Assembly (NCBI GenBank): GCA_038400315.1
Contig: CP151667.1
Location: 1,995,174-2,059,173, forward strand
DNA: 64,000 nucleotides
DNA from: Isosphaeraceae bacterium EP7
Lineage (GTDB): Bacteria > Planctomycetota > Planctomycetia > Isosphaerales > Isosphaeraceae
Direction of reading: 5' to 3'
Shown in pieces: positions 18,426-27,258 of the stretch. Position 1 is the stretch's first letter; every line of letters starts with the position of its first letter. The notes beneath the pieces were generated by a model. The model searched no databases and had not been told where the DNA came from. It saw nothing but the letters and a program-made list of their open reading frames with translations. The position numbers and the translations under genes were made by a program.

Positions 18426-20117
18426 TCAGGCGTCGATCATAGCCGCGTCGGACAGCTCGCCCGCGAAAACCGTGACGGCCTGGCCTTCCAGGTCGACCCG
18501 GTCGCCGCGCAGCTCGACCCGCACAACGCCCCCTCGGGCCGAGATCTGTCGGCCGGTCATCCGGGTCTTGCCCAGCTTGGCCGACCAGTACGGGGCCAAG
18601 GCGCAATGGGCCGAGCCGGTGACGGGGTCTTCGGCGATGCCAACCGCCGGGGCGAAGAATCGGGAGACGAAGTCTTCATTCTGACCATCGCCGGCTGCCG
18701 TGACGAGGAAGCCGCGGGCCGGGATGTCTTTCAGAAGAGCCTGATCGGGGTTGAGGGCGAGCAGCGATTCAGCCGAGTCGACCTCGATGAGCCAATCATC
18801 TCCGGCACGCCCAGACCAGGTCGGGCGTGCGCCGAGGGCTTCGGCTAGGCCTTCCGGCAAGGCTTCGGCCGTGGAGACGACGGAGGGGAAATCCAGCCGG
18901 ATCCAGTCGCCGTGATGGGTGGCGTTCAAGGTGCCGCTGCGCGTCAGGAACCGGGCGGGCTGGCCAACGTGCAGGTGGCCTTCTTCCCAGAGGACGTGGG
19001 CCGACGCGAGCGTGGCGTGGCCGCAGAGGTCGACCTCGACCATCGGGGTAAACCAGCGGAGACGGTAGGTTCCGGGTTCACCTTCGGAGTGGAGAAAGGC
19101 GGTTTCCGAGAGGTTCATCTCGGCCGCGACTCGCTGCATCCATCGGCCCGTCGCCTGGGTCGCAACGACGCAGACGGCGGCGGGATTCCCACGGAACGGG
19201 CGATCGGTGAACGCATCGACCTGGACAATTCGCTGACGCATCGGCGTAAAGTCCTTTCCAAAACCTTCGAGAGTATTCGGTGCCTCGGTCGGTGCTGCCC
19301 GATACGCCAGGCCCACTGCCGCGCCCAGCAGCACCGCGACTCCCAGCAGGCCCAGGGCGAATCGGATGGGCGTTCGAGCCGGCGTCACCAGGCCGAGCCA
19401 GGCACCGGCGGGGGCCGCGAGCACCAGGATGGCCGGGACCGCGGCGAGATTGCCGTAAACCTGGCCGATCAGGCAGAAACTCGCAAGTGCCGATCCCGCG
19501 ACCGCCACGGCCCCAAGGCCCAGCCTTGCTGGTGGTTCCAGCGAGGAGATGAGGGAGATTCCAGCTACCGAAGCGGCAAATCCCAAGCCGAGTTGTCCGA
19601 GGACGAGATTCCCGGAGTAGGCCGCCTGGATCAAGCTGAGAATCAGGGCGGCGGCCAGCAGGATCAAGCCCAGGATCCAGCCGTCAAGCCGGCGCGACAA
19701 CGCGGCGAGATTGCACCAGGACGCGGTGATCAGCAGTCCGATCACGGCGAACTGGGCGACGGATTCCCGACTGGACCACGTGTTCAGGGTCATCGGCCGC
19801 AGGAGCACGGCAAGGGTGCCGACGAGGAGTGCCGCATTCAGGCAGAGGCGGGCCCGCAGGCTGGGCATCCAGGCCGACTCGAACACGCCGACGACCGTGG
19901 CCGCACCGGCGATGAAGGGGAGCCAGTCCAGCAGGTCGAGCGGCGGGAACGGCGGGATCCCGCGGACGAACAGGTGCGAGACGATCCAGCCAAGGCCCAG
20001 CCCGAGCGCCAGGCCAATTTCCAGGCCGCGGCCGCGGCCGATCCGCCAGCCGACAAACGCGACGCCGCAGGCGAGCGCCAGCGGCGACAGGGCACCCAGG
20101 AGCAGGTAGTTGATCAC
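18426..20117 (-). CDS. Membrane protein fused in frame to a PhzF-family isomerase-like domain
   Basis: One uninterrupted 563-residue frame. Residues 1-275 form about nine hydrophobic helices of unknown family. Residues 293-563 are a full-length PhzF domain beginning MRQRIVQVDAFTDRPFRGNP, with ETAFL, the CGHATLASA motif and the C-terminal GIAEDPVTGSAHCALAPYW motif. PhzF proteins act as isomerases or epimerases in secondary metabolism or are of unknown role. Met293 (position 19241) has its own ribosome-binding-like AAAGGA at 19252-19257, so the soluble domain may also be made separately. The long frame starts at GTG 20117 with GGGAGC upstream. A membrane-anchored PhzF is unusual; a recent in-frame joining of two genes is possible. 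Confidence 0.8.
   Translation of the reverse strand: MINYLLLGALSPLALACGVAFVGWRIGRGRGLEIGLALGLGLGWIVSHLFVRGIPPFPPLDLLDWLPFIAGAATVVGVFESAWMPSLRARLCLNAALLVGTLAVLLRPMTLNTWSSRESVAQFAVIGLLITASWCNLAALSRRLDGWILGLILLAAALILSLIQAAYSGNLVLGQLGLGFAASVAGISLISSLEPPARLGLGAVAVAGSALASFCLIGQVYGNLAAVPAILVLAAPAGAWLGLVTPARTPIRFALGLLGVAVLLGAAVGLAYRAAPTEAPNTLEGFGKDFTPMRQRIVQVDAFTDRPFRGNPAAVCVVATQATGRWMQRVAAEMNLSETAFLHSEGEPGTYRLRWFTPMVEVDLCGHATLASAHVLWEEGHLHVGQPARFLTRSGTLNATHHGDWIRLDFPSVVSTAEALPEGLAEALGARPTWSGRAGDDWLIEVDSAESLLALNPDQALLKDIPARGFLVTAAGDGQNEDFVSRFFAPAVGIAEDPVTGSAHCALAPYWSAKLGKTRMTGRQISARGGVVRVELRGDRVDLEGQAVTVFAGELSDAAMIDA
19252..19257 (-). promoter_or_regulatory. Internal ribosome-binding site ahead of the PhzF domain
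   Basis: On the minus strand AAAGGA lies 10 bases before ATG 19241, the exact place where a stand-alone PhzF protein would begin. It would allow separate synthesis of the 271-residue soluble domain from the fused frame. Confidence 0.4.
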
Positions 20118-20200
20118 GGCGGTGAGGCTCCCACGGTCAAGGGATGGCGACGGCCCCAGTTCGCTCGGCGGGGCCGCCGCGGCCTGGGCTCGGTCCTTGG

Positions 20201-20767
20201 TCAGGGGCGGTTGCCTTCGATGCTGACGATCAATCGGACGTCGTCGCCGATGGCCCCCGTCATGTTGGTCATGCCAAATTCGCTGCGCTTGATCGAGAAC
20301 GTGGTCTCGAACCCGGCGAGCTTCTCCCCCTTCATCCCTTTGCCGGTGCCGCTGGGCTCGATCTTGAGGGTGAGGGGCTTGGTCACGCCGTGCAGGGTCA
20401 GGTCACCGGTCACGTCGAAGGCACCTTCGGAAGTCTTGGCCACCTTGGTGCTCTTGAAGCTGATGATGGGGAACTGCTTGGCGCTGAAGAAGTCGGGTCC
20501 TTGCAGGTGGCCTTCGCGGGCCTTGCTGGCGGTGTCGATGCTGGCGGTGGCCACCTTGATGTCGAGCTTCGACTGCGCCGGGTTCGTTTCGTCGAGGTCG
20601 AACGTGCCGACGATCTCGTTGAACCGGCCGTAGGCGTAGCTGACATTCATGTGCTTGACGCGGAAGATGACCGACGAGTGGACGGTGTCGACCTTGTAAG
20701 GCTCGGCGGCCTGGACCGGGGAAGCGGCGACGACCAGGGCAGCGACGGCCAAAATCTTGCGAAGCAT
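20201..20767 (-). CDS. YceI family exported lipocalin-like protein
   Basis: A 188-residue protein with a cleavable signal peptide (hydrophobic core after MLRKILAVAALVVA, probable cleavage after VQA at about residue 22). A YceI domain follows: YKVDTVHSSVIFRVKHMNVS at the start, then GTFDL, HLQGPDFFSAKQFPIISF, and the C-terminal IKRSEFGM. YceI proteins form an extended antiparallel beta barrel that binds polyisoprenoid or other amphiphilic chains in the periplasm. ATG 20767 has GGAG at 20777-20780; the frame runs open to 20848 without merit. It is divergent from mug across a 495-base gap and separate from the PhzF fusion gene downstream. Confidence 0.9.
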   Translation of the reverse strand: MLRKILAVAALVVAASPVQAAEPYKVDTVHSSVIFRVKHMNVSYAYGRFNEIVGTFDLDETNPAQSKLDIKVATASIDTASKAREGHLQGPDFFSAKQFPIISFKSTKVAKTSEGAFDVTGDLTLHGVTKPLTLKIEPSGTGKGMKGEKLAGFETTFSIKRSEFGMTNMTGAIGDDVRLIVSIEGNRP

Positions 20768-21262
20768 GGATGCAGGCTCCGGTGGGCAATGAACAGGCGA
20801 CCGCGGGCCTCCCGCGTCCCATGGGAATGAGGTTAGCCGGGTCGTCACTCCGTTGTCGACCGACCATCACCGCCAAGGTGTCGTCGATCGCCGGAGTCGC
20901 GCCGGGTTCGTTTCGTTTTCTGAGTTTTCGAGCGTTCGGGACGGTTGAGGTTTCTCGGGGACTTTGATTCAATCCTTCTTAAGGCGATTTCCAACAAAGG
21001 TTTACAGAAAACGTCTCATTCGAGAACCATGAGCGGCTCGGGCAGTTCGGTCGATCGAGAGACTCCAGATTCGCCCGAGGGGACGTTGTCGAATCGAGGA
21101 CAATCGCCAAGGTTGGGCCGACCGAGAGAGCCCTTCCTAGAAACCATCGTAACTTTTTGAGATTTCGTCCTCTGTTTTTCGAAATTTTCTCAAGTTTTGA
21201 CGAGTGGGGCTTCAACAGAACTCCCGTCGGCATGGGTTTCCTACTCGGCTTGGAGGTCGGAC
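20768..21262. other. Intergenic region between yceI-like gene and mug, 495 bases
   Basis: This divergent intergenic region is noticeably poorer in G+C than its surroundings, especially 20970-21010 and 21140-21205, where runs of A and T occur. It must hold promoters for both flanking genes. I find no convincing open reading frame, no RNA gene and no clear matched promoter hexamers in it. A short palindrome TTTCGAAA lies near 21177. Confidence 0.5.
21252..21256 (+). promoter_or_regulatory. Ribosome-binding site that fixes the GTG start of mug
   Basis: GGAGG lies 6 bases before GTG 21263. The frame is open further upstream to a TTG at 21197 that has no such site, so the GTG is preferred. Confidence 0.6.
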
Positions 21263-21823
21263 GTGGAACGATTGGGGCCATGGAAGCCGTCGAAGGCGGA
21301 GGTTGCGGCGGCGCAGGATGCCTCGGTTGCGGACGTGATCGGGCCGGGGCTGTCGGTGGTCTTCTGCGGGATCAACCCGAGCCTTTACTCGGCCGCCGTC
21401 GGACGGCACTTCGCCAGGCCGGGCAACCGGTTCTGGCCGGCCCTGCACGCGGCGGGGTTCAGCGATCGTCGGCTGTCTCCCTGGGATCAGGACGAGTTCT
21501 TGCGTATGGGCTTCGGCATCACCAACATCGCCGGCCGGGCGACGGCCACCGCCGCGGAGTTGTCCGCCGACGAACTGGTCGAGGGGGGACAGCTCCTCCG
21601 CGAACGCATGGAACGGTATCGCCCTCGGTTCCTGGCGGTGCTCGGCGTCACGGCGTATCGGGGCGCGTTCGGCCGGCCCAAGGCGGTCCTCGGGTTGCAA
21701 GCAGAACGGATGGGAGAAACCGGGATCTGGGTCCTTCCGAATCCGAGCGGACTGAACGCCCACTATCAACTGGCCGATCTCGGTCGGCTCTACGGCGAGG
21801 TCCGGCGGGCTGCGTTAGGATGA
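21263..21823 (+). CDS. mug: G/U mismatch-specific uracil-DNA glycosylase
   Basis: A 186-residue protein of the Mug/TDG branch of uracil-DNA glycosylases, which removes uracil or ethenocytosine from mismatched DNA. The catalytic motif FCGINPSLYSA is present with the Asn typical of Mug, and so is the second motif LPNPSGLNAHY. The PGNRFWPAL segment between them is also family-typical. The GTG start is supported by GGAGG 6 bases upstream; a TTG at 21197 would add 22 residues of unlikely sequence. It is followed after 57 bases by the GspE-like gene in the same direction, so it may share a transcript with the secretion-like operon, although a functional link is not evident. Confidence 0.9.
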   Translation: MERLGPWKPSKAEVAAAQDASVADVIGPGLSVVFCGINPSLYSAAVGRHFARPGNRFWPALHAAGFSDRRLSPWDQDEFLRMGFGITNIAGRATATAAELSADELVEGGQLLRERMERYRPRFLAVLGVTAYRGAFGRPKAVLGLQAERMGETGIWVLPNPSGLNAHYQLADLGRLYGEVRRAALG

Positions 21824-21880
21824 GCGGCGGGCGGCCTTCGCTTCGATCGAACGCCACCACCTCAGACGATCGGAGCCACC

Positions 21881-23104
21881 ATGGCAGACACCCACGAAGA
21901 CGAGTTTCGCAACGCGCTGACGGCCCTTGACGCGGCGGACCCCAGATTCGCCACTGACGTGGTCGAACTCGCCCTTCGGCTGGCCAGGGAGGCGGAGGCC
22001 AGCGACGTTCACCTTCTGCCGACGCCCGACGGGCTGGAGATGCGGTGGCGGGTCGACGGCGTCCTGCGTCCGGTGGCCATGCTGCCGGCCAGGCTTGGCC
22101 CGAACGTGGTGGCTCGCTTGAAGGTGATGTCCGACCTGCTGACGTATCGGACCGAGGTGCCGCAGGAAGGGCGGATCCGGGGTGAGGCCGGCGAGGTCGA
22201 GGTGCGGGTGAGCACCTTCCCCAGCCTTCACGGCGAGAAGGCCGTCGTCCGCATGTTCGCCGCGGCGGGCCGATACAACACGCTCGACGACCTGGGCTTG
22301 CCGGCCGAGATTTTGGCCGCGATGCGTCGCCTTCTGGCCGAGACCTCGGGGGCCATCCTGCTGGCGGGGCCAGCGGGAAGCGGCAAGACGACGACGCTCT
22401 ACGCTTGCTTGCGCGAGCTGGTGGGACACGGCGGCGGCGGTCGCTCGCTGGCGACGCTGGAAGACCCGGTCGAGGTGGCGGTGGCCGGCGTGGCGCAATC
22501 TCAGGTGAACGAGGCCGCTGGCTTCACGCTCGAACTGGGCCTGCGATCATTGCTGAGGCAAGACCCCGAGGTCATCGCGGTGGGGGAGGTGCGCGACCGG
22601 ACCACGGCCGAGGTCGCGTTCCAGGCCTCGCTGACTGGCCACCTCGTGTTGACGACCTTCCACGCGGGCAACGCCGCGGGAGTGCTGGGTCGGCTGGCCG
22701 ACATGGGCATCGAGCCCTATCTGCTGCGTAGCGGGGTGCTTGCCGTCCTATGCCAACGGCTGGCCCGGAGACTCTGCGACTGCGCCATCTCCTGCGAGCA
22801 CCCGGCCGCGAGGCTGGGCCTGCCGGTCTCGCAATGCCGCGAACCCGTCGGCTGCCCGCTCTGCGGCGGTACCGGCTATCGCGGACGGCTCATGCTCGCC
22901 GAGTTACTCTTGCCCGACATGGGAGACGTGGGCGCGTCGATCCTCCGTCGCGAAGACGTGGCCAAGATCGAGGCCGCGGCGCTCGCAGGCGGGATGGTCG
23001 GCCGTTGGCGGCGAGCCATCGACGCGGTCGAGGAAGGAATCACTAGCCCGGCCGAGATCCGCCGTGTTCTGGGTGTGGGCGAGCCGGTGCTGGAACCGTC
23101 CTGA
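21881..23104 (+). CDS. GspE/PilB-type secretion or pilus assembly ATPase
   Basis: A 407-residue hexameric-type ATPase. It lacks the N-terminal domain that docks GspL or other partners and starts almost directly with the N2 domain (SDVHLLPTPDGLEMRWRVDG). Walker A GPAGSGKT sits at 163-170, the Asp box at ATLEDPVEV, Walker B at DPEVIAVGEVRD and the His box at LTTFHAGNA. The zinc-binding cysteines of GspE-type ATPases are present (Cys299, Cys301 and Cys305, then Cys325 and Cys328). Family knowledge says that such ATPases power assembly of a pseudopilus from the cytoplasmic face. ATG 21881 has GGAG upstream. It is the first machine gene of an operon running to 30106. Confidence 0.9.
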   Translation: MADTHEDEFRNALTALDAADPRFATDVVELALRLAREAEASDVHLLPTPDGLEMRWRVDGVLRPVAMLPARLGPNVVARLKVMSDLLTYRTEVPQEGRIRGEAGEVEVRVSTFPSLHGEKAVVRMFAAAGRYNTLDDLGLPAEILAAMRRLLAETSGAILLAGPAGSGKTTTLYACLRELVGHGGGGRSLATLEDPVEVAVAGVAQSQVNEAAGFTLELGLRSLLRQDPEVIAVGEVRDRTTAEVAFQASLTGHLVLTTFHAGNAAGVLGRLADMGIEPYLLRSGVLAVLCQRLARRLCDCAISCEHPAARLGLPVSQCREPVGCPLCGGTGYRGRLMLAELLLPDMGDVGASILRREDVAKIEAAALAGGMVGRWRRAIDAVEEGITSPAEIRRVLGVGEPVLEPS

Positions 23105-23232
23105 CCCCCGGGAAATGGTCCGACGCAGGGGAGACGGACGGAAAGTGACGCGAGGCCCTCGACATCCTTCGACAAACGTCGTAGACTCACGAACCATGCA
23201 TCGTCGGAGCATGCTTTCGGGGGGGGTGGGCC

Positions 23233-24294
23233 TTGGGCAAGGCGGGCGGATCGGTCGACCTGACTCAGTTGATCGCGCTCAATGATGAGATTGCGGCGTT
23301 GGTGCGGGCCGGTGTGCCGCTGGAGCGGGGGCTATCGGCTGCGGGCGGGAGCCTGCCCGGACGGCTAGGCGCGATCTCGTCGAAACTCGCGGCACGAATG
23401 GAGCAGGGTGAAGGGCTGTCGGAGGCGCTTGCGGCGGAAGGCGACAGCTTCCCGCCCATCTATCGGAGCGTGGTCGAGGCCGGGGTCAAGTCGGGGCGAT
23501 TGGCGGCGGCGCTGGAAGGCCTCGCGGGGTTTGCCCGCGGTTATGCGGAGATGAGGCGGGAGGTGGGGCTGGCGTTGCTCTATCCCGCGATTCTCCTGGT
23601 GGTGGCGACGGGATTGTCCCTGGTCTTAGTCGTCGGGGTGACGCCCCGGCTGGTGGCGATTTTCGGCGAATTGGGGTTGCGCTCGCCGGGGTTCCTGGTT
23701 GGTCTGGCGGGGCTTCGGGAGTGGGCCTGGGTCTGGGGTCCGCTGGTGCCGGCGTTGGTGGCCCTGGTGACGCTGGGATGGTTCGCTTCGAGGAAGTCGG
23801 CGAGCTTGCAGCCCGGGTGGTCCGGAGGCGTGCTCCGATGGGTCCCCTGGATGGGGGGGATGCTGGCGGCGGCGCGGGCGGCGAATTTCGCCGAGATGCT
23901 GGCGCTCCTGCTCGATCACGGCGTCCCGTACGCGGAGTCGTTGCGGCTGGCCGCGAGGGCGACCGGAGATGTCGCGCTGGCACGTCACTCGGGGCGACTG
24001 GCCGAGGCGGACGAGCGGGGCGAGCCGATCAGCGTGGCGATGGCCGCGGAGCTTCCGCCATTGCTGGCCTGGTTGATGTCGTCGGGCGGCGGTGGTGAAC
24101 GAGGCCGAGTCGGGGCCCTGCGGGCGGTGGCGGCGAGCTACCGCAGGCGGGCGATCGAGCGGGCCTCGCTGATTCGCGTGTTCCTGCCGACGATCCTGCT
24201 GCTTGTGGTGGGAGGGACGACGGTGCTCGCCTACGGCCTGACGCTGTTCGTGCCGGTTTCCGAGCTTCTCTCGCGCCTGTCGAGCCCCGATTGA
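23233..24294 (+). CDS. GspF-like inner-membrane platform protein 1
   Basis: A 353-residue protein with two T2SSF domains. The first begins IALNDEIAALVRAGVPLERG and carries FPPIYRSVVEAGVKSGRL; the second begins ANFAEMLALLLDHGVPYAESL. Hydrophobic helices follow each domain, giving the three-helix layout of GspF/PilC. These proteins form the rotating or anchoring platform under the ATPase. The start is a TTG at 23233 preceded by a G-rich purine stretch. It is separated from the ATPase gene by 128 bases, the largest gap in the operon, in which I see no gene. Confidence 0.85.
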   Translation: MGKAGGSVDLTQLIALNDEIAALVRAGVPLERGLSAAGGSLPGRLGAISSKLAARMEQGEGLSEALAAEGDSFPPIYRSVVEAGVKSGRLAAALEGLAGFARGYAEMRREVGLALLYPAILLVVATGLSLVLVVGVTPRLVAIFGELGLRSPGFLVGLAGLREWAWVWGPLVPALVALVTLGWFASRKSASLQPGWSGGVLRWVPWMGGMLAAARAANFAEMLALLLDHGVPYAESLRLAARATGDVALARHSGRLAEADERGEPISVAMAAELPPLLAWLMSSGGGGERGRVGALRAVAASYRRRAIERASLIRVFLPTILLLVVGGTTVLAYGLTLFVPVSELLSRLSSPD

Positions 24295-24342
24295 GTCGGT
24301 TCCAGTGATACGAATTCGACGTCGATAAAGGACAAGCCGAGG

Positions 24343-25434
24343 ATGACTCCCGACGAGGAAAAGCGGCCCGACGTGGGGGCGAACGGGATCTCGGGCCGGC
24401 TGACGGCGGCCGAATCGGCGGAGTTCGCGCGGGGGCTGGCGAGCCTGACCGAGGGGTCGTTGCCGCTGCCGGGCGGGCTGCGGGCGTTGGCCGGCGAGCT
24501 GACTCAGGGCCGGGTTCGCTCGGCCTTGCTGGCGGTGGCCTCGCGGATCGAGCAGGGCGAACCGCTGCACGACGCGATCGACGCGGAGGGGAGGAGGTTC
24601 CCCGGCCATCTCCGGGGCCTGATCCTGGCGGGGGTGAGATCGGGACGGCTGGCCGAGGTTCTTGGCGGTTATGTGGCCGCGCACCTGACGGGGGCCGACT
24701 TGAAGCGTTCGATCTGGCTGGGCCTGGCGTACCCCGCGATGTTGCTCGTGGGAATGACCGGGGTGCTCGTGTTCGTCTGCGTCTCGGTGGTGCAAGACTA
24801 CGATGAGGTTTTCCAGCAGTTCGGCGTCGCCCTTCCGGTGATCACGCGCAGGCTCCTGACGATCTCCCGATGGGTCAACGGGGTGACTGCGGGGATGGTG
24901 GCGGGGCTGGCCGTGCTGGTGCTGGCAATTGGCCTGATCGCTCGGTTCGCGATGGACGCGGTGCAGCGTCGGCAATTCCTGGTGGGCCTACCGTTATTCG
25001 GGCCTGCCTGGCGATTGCTCTCCCTGGCGGAATTTTCCAGGGTCCTGGCCCTGCTTCTGGAAGGGCAGGTGCCCCTGAAGGAGGCCTTACCTCTGGCCGG
25101 GGAAGGGTCACTGGACTCCGAGTTGGAAGAAGCCTGCCGAGAGGTGGCGGAACGGGTCGAGCGCGGAGAATGGCTGTCGGAGGCAATGTCCGACGTGAAT
25201 GCGTTCCCGCCCACCTTGACGCAAGTCGTGGTCTGGGCCGAGGGACGCCGGACGCTGCCGGAGGCGTTGGGGATGGCGGCGGAGATGTTCGAAGCGCGGG
25301 CGCGGTCCCGGGTCCGGTTCGGGCAGATTCTCGTGGGAATCGTCGTGATGGTGCTGGCTCTGGTCGAGATCGGCTTCCTGCAACTGTCATTGATGCTGCC
25401 GATGACCCAGATCATCTCCAAGCTGTCGGGCTGA
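24343..25434 (+). CDS. GspF-like inner-membrane platform protein 2
   Basis: A 363-residue protein with two T2SSF domains: SAEFARGLASLTEGSLPLPG with FPGHLRGLILAGVRSGRLAE in the first half, and AEFSRVLALLLEGQVPLKEA with FPPTLTQVVVWAEGRRTLPE in the second. Membrane helices follow each domain as usual for GspF. It resembles its upstream neighbour in layout but not closely in sequence, so the two are old duplicates or independently acquired. It starts at ATG 24343 and lies 48 bases after the first GspF-like gene. Having two separate platform proteins in one operon points to a heteromeric platform or to two sub-machines. Confidence 0.85.
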   Translation: MTPDEEKRPDVGANGISGRLTAAESAEFARGLASLTEGSLPLPGGLRALAGELTQGRVRSALLAVASRIEQGEPLHDAIDAEGRRFPGHLRGLILAGVRSGRLAEVLGGYVAAHLTGADLKRSIWLGLAYPAMLLVGMTGVLVFVCVSVVQDYDEVFQQFGVALPVITRRLLTISRWVNGVTAGMVAGLAVLVLAIGLIARFAMDAVQRRQFLVGLPLFGPAWRLLSLAEFSRVLALLLEGQVPLKEALPLAGEGSLDSELEEACREVAERVERGEWLSEAMSDVNAFPPTLTQVVVWAEGRRTLPEALGMAAEMFEARARSRVRFGQILVGIVVMVLALVEIGFLQLSLMLPMTQIISKLSG

Positions 25435-25468
25435 GCGGCGGAAAAACCATCGCAGGGGGAGATCGACC

Positions 25469-26845
25469 GTGGGAAACGAGGCAAGGCCGGGACAACGCAG
25501 ACGAACGAGCCGGAAGCATGGGCTCCAGACCTTGATGCTGGTGATCGTCTATTGCGCGCTGACCTTCCAGATCGCCCGGCCTGCGGTGGAGACGGGGACG
25601 CCCGACGCCATCGCGTTGCTCGCCGCCTGGATCGGCCTGGGGATCACGCTGTTCGGAACACTGGGCCTGGCTCGTGCCTCGTCCGACGCGAGTCGCGTCC
25701 TCGCGTCGTTCGCGATCTTCCTGGGAATCATGCTGACGTGCGGCTCGGCTCTCGGGGTCTTCGGCCTGTTCGTGGGGCTCGCGCTGGTGGTTGCCCTGGT
25801 TGCGGCCATCATCCTGGGCCAGCGGGCCGAGTCTGAGTCGCTGCTCTGGACGATCGCGATCGCGGCCAGGCACGGAATGCCGCTGGCGGACGGGGTGTCG
25901 GCCTTCGCCCGGCAGAGCGGACGATGGGGTCGGGCCAGGGGGCTTGCCCTGAGCGACCGACTCAGAGAGGGCATCCCGCTGCCGCAGGCGATGCGGATGT
26001 CCAAAGGACTGATCCCCCAGGAAGGGGTACTGGCCGCGGCGATCGGGCTGGAGACGAACACGCTGGCCGAGAGCCTCGGCGAGGCCGCCGCGAGGCTGAC
26101 CGGCCGAGGCACGGTGATCGGCCCCGCGGTGCGACGTCTGGTCTACCTGGGTCTCCTCGTGGTGGTGGGACAGTCGATCCTCGGATTCCTCGTCTACTTC
26201 ATCCTGCCCAAGATGGACGCGGTCATGAGGGACTTCTCCATGCCGATGACAAACGGGACGATGCTGGTCCGGCAAGGGCTCGGCATCGTGACGGGCAATC
26301 AATTCACGGTGCTGGTGCCGTTGGCGGTGCAGTTCGGGCAATTGATGCTGGTGGCGGCGGGGCTGTTGCGGCTGATGGGCTGGCGGCTGGAGAACTCGTG
26401 GGCGTTCGCCTGGATCAACCCGGGCCGTCACTCGGCGGTCGTGATGCGATCCCTGGCTCTGGGGATCGAGGCGGGCCAGCCCCTGCGTGAGACGATCAAC
26501 TCCTTGCGCAGGTGGTATCCGCCCGCGGGAGTGAGGCGACGCCTGGCGGGTGTGGACCAGGGCCTGGAACGGGGCGGAGACTGGATCGAGCTGTTGCGGA
26601 CGACCCGCTTTCTCCGCCGGGTCGACTGCGCCGTGCTGGAGTCTGCGGTGCGTGCGGGCAACGTCCCCTGGGCCCTGCGCACCCTGGCCGGCCAGCGCGA
26701 GCGGGCGTTCTTCAACAAGCTGGAGTTCTGGACCCAGGTGCTCTTCCCGCTGGCGATGATCGCGATCGGGGCCGGCATCATGATGGTCGGCATGATCTGC
26801 TATCAGCCGATGGTCGAAATTATGGAGGTCCTGAGTAAGCCATGA
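25469..26845 (+). CDS. GspF-like protein 3 with extra N-terminal membrane helices
   Basis: A 458-residue, more divergent GspF-like protein. Residues about 15-125 hold three or four hydrophobic helices absent from the first two platform proteins. A degenerate first T2SSF domain follows (WTIAIAARHGMPLADGVSAF, then EGVLAAAIGLETNTLAESLG), then a helix pair, and a second T2SSF domain (VMRSLALGIEAGQPLRETIN, then VDCAVLESAVRAGNVPWALR). A C-terminal helix ends the protein. The start is GTG 25469 with GGGGGAG upstream. Its stop overlaps the next start in ATGA. The assignment to GspF is by domain pattern; the extra helices suggest a specialised partner role. Confidence 0.75.
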   Translation: MGNEARPGQRRRTSRKHGLQTLMLVIVYCALTFQIARPAVETGTPDAIALLAAWIGLGITLFGTLGLARASSDASRVLASFAIFLGIMLTCGSALGVFGLFVGLALVVALVAAIILGQRAESESLLWTIAIAARHGMPLADGVSAFARQSGRWGRARGLALSDRLREGIPLPQAMRMSKGLIPQEGVLAAAIGLETNTLAESLGEAAARLTGRGTVIGPAVRRLVYLGLLVVVGQSILGFLVYFILPKMDAVMRDFSMPMTNGTMLVRQGLGIVTGNQFTVLVPLAVQFGQLMLVAAGLLRLMGWRLENSWAFAWINPGRHSAVVMRSLALGIEAGQPLRETINSLRRWYPPAGVRRRLAGVDQGLERGGDWIELLRTTRFLRRVDCAVLESAVRAGNVPWALRTLAGQRERAFFNKLEFWTQVLFPLAMIAIGAGIMMVGMICYQPMVEIMEVLSKP

Positions 26846-27258
26846 CCGGACCGGCAGGGCGCGGACAACGCCGCGCGGGATTCACCCTGATCGAGATCGT
26901 CGTCACCGGGGCTCTTGTGCTGGCGGGACTGACGCTCCTGGCGCAAACGCTCCTGCATGTGGCCGCCAGCCGCAAGCTCGTGGAGCGCCGCACGCTGGTG
27001 CAGCACGAAATGGGCAACCTGATGGAACGTCTGACCGCCGACGACTGGACGCGAGGGACGCCCGCGTGGGCTCAAAAGCCCGAGCTATCGGAGGACGCGA
27101 GGCGGCGACTCCCCGGCGCGATCCTGGCAGTCGCGGTCGACACGCCCGCCGGAGACCCGACGGCGAGGCGCATCTCGGTGACGCTGCGGTCGGGGAATCC
27201 GGAAGAGAAACCGGCCGGGCTGGTGAGCTGGATCTACCCGAGGGAGGCCGAGCGTTGA
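26842..27258 (+). CDS. Minor pseudopilin, GspI/PulI-like
   Basis: A 138-residue prepilin-like protein. A basic leader ends in the cleavage motif GFTLIEIVVTGALVLAGL, where a prepilin peptidase would cut after Gly and the Glu at position +5 is present. One hydrophobic helix and a small soluble domain of about 100 residues follow. By size and place it corresponds to GspI-type minor pseudopilins, but the soluble part is not diagnostic. Start and upstream stop overlap as ATGA, which suggests translational coupling with the third GspF-like gene. No prepilin peptidase gene is present in the window. Confidence 0.8.
   Translation: MTGPAGRGQRRAGFTLIEIVVTGALVLAGLTLLAQTLLHVAASRKLVERRTLVQHEMGNLMERLTADDWTRGTPAWAQKPELSEDARRRLPGAILAVAVDTPAGDPTARRISVTLRSGNPEEKPAGLVSWIYPREAER

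Noticed and set aside
21157-21930. Plus-strand open frame of 257 residues overlapping mug
   Set aside because: It is another frame of the mug gene, which has unmistakable glycosylase motifs. The overlapping product is Arg/Gly-rich and lacks features.
23159-23185. Possible third copy of the small-gene promoter element in the gap before the first GspF-like gene
   Set aside because: A CGTAGA is present at 23180-23185, but the position of the GAACTT block reads TCGACA and the GGGGTGGAAAAC block is missing.
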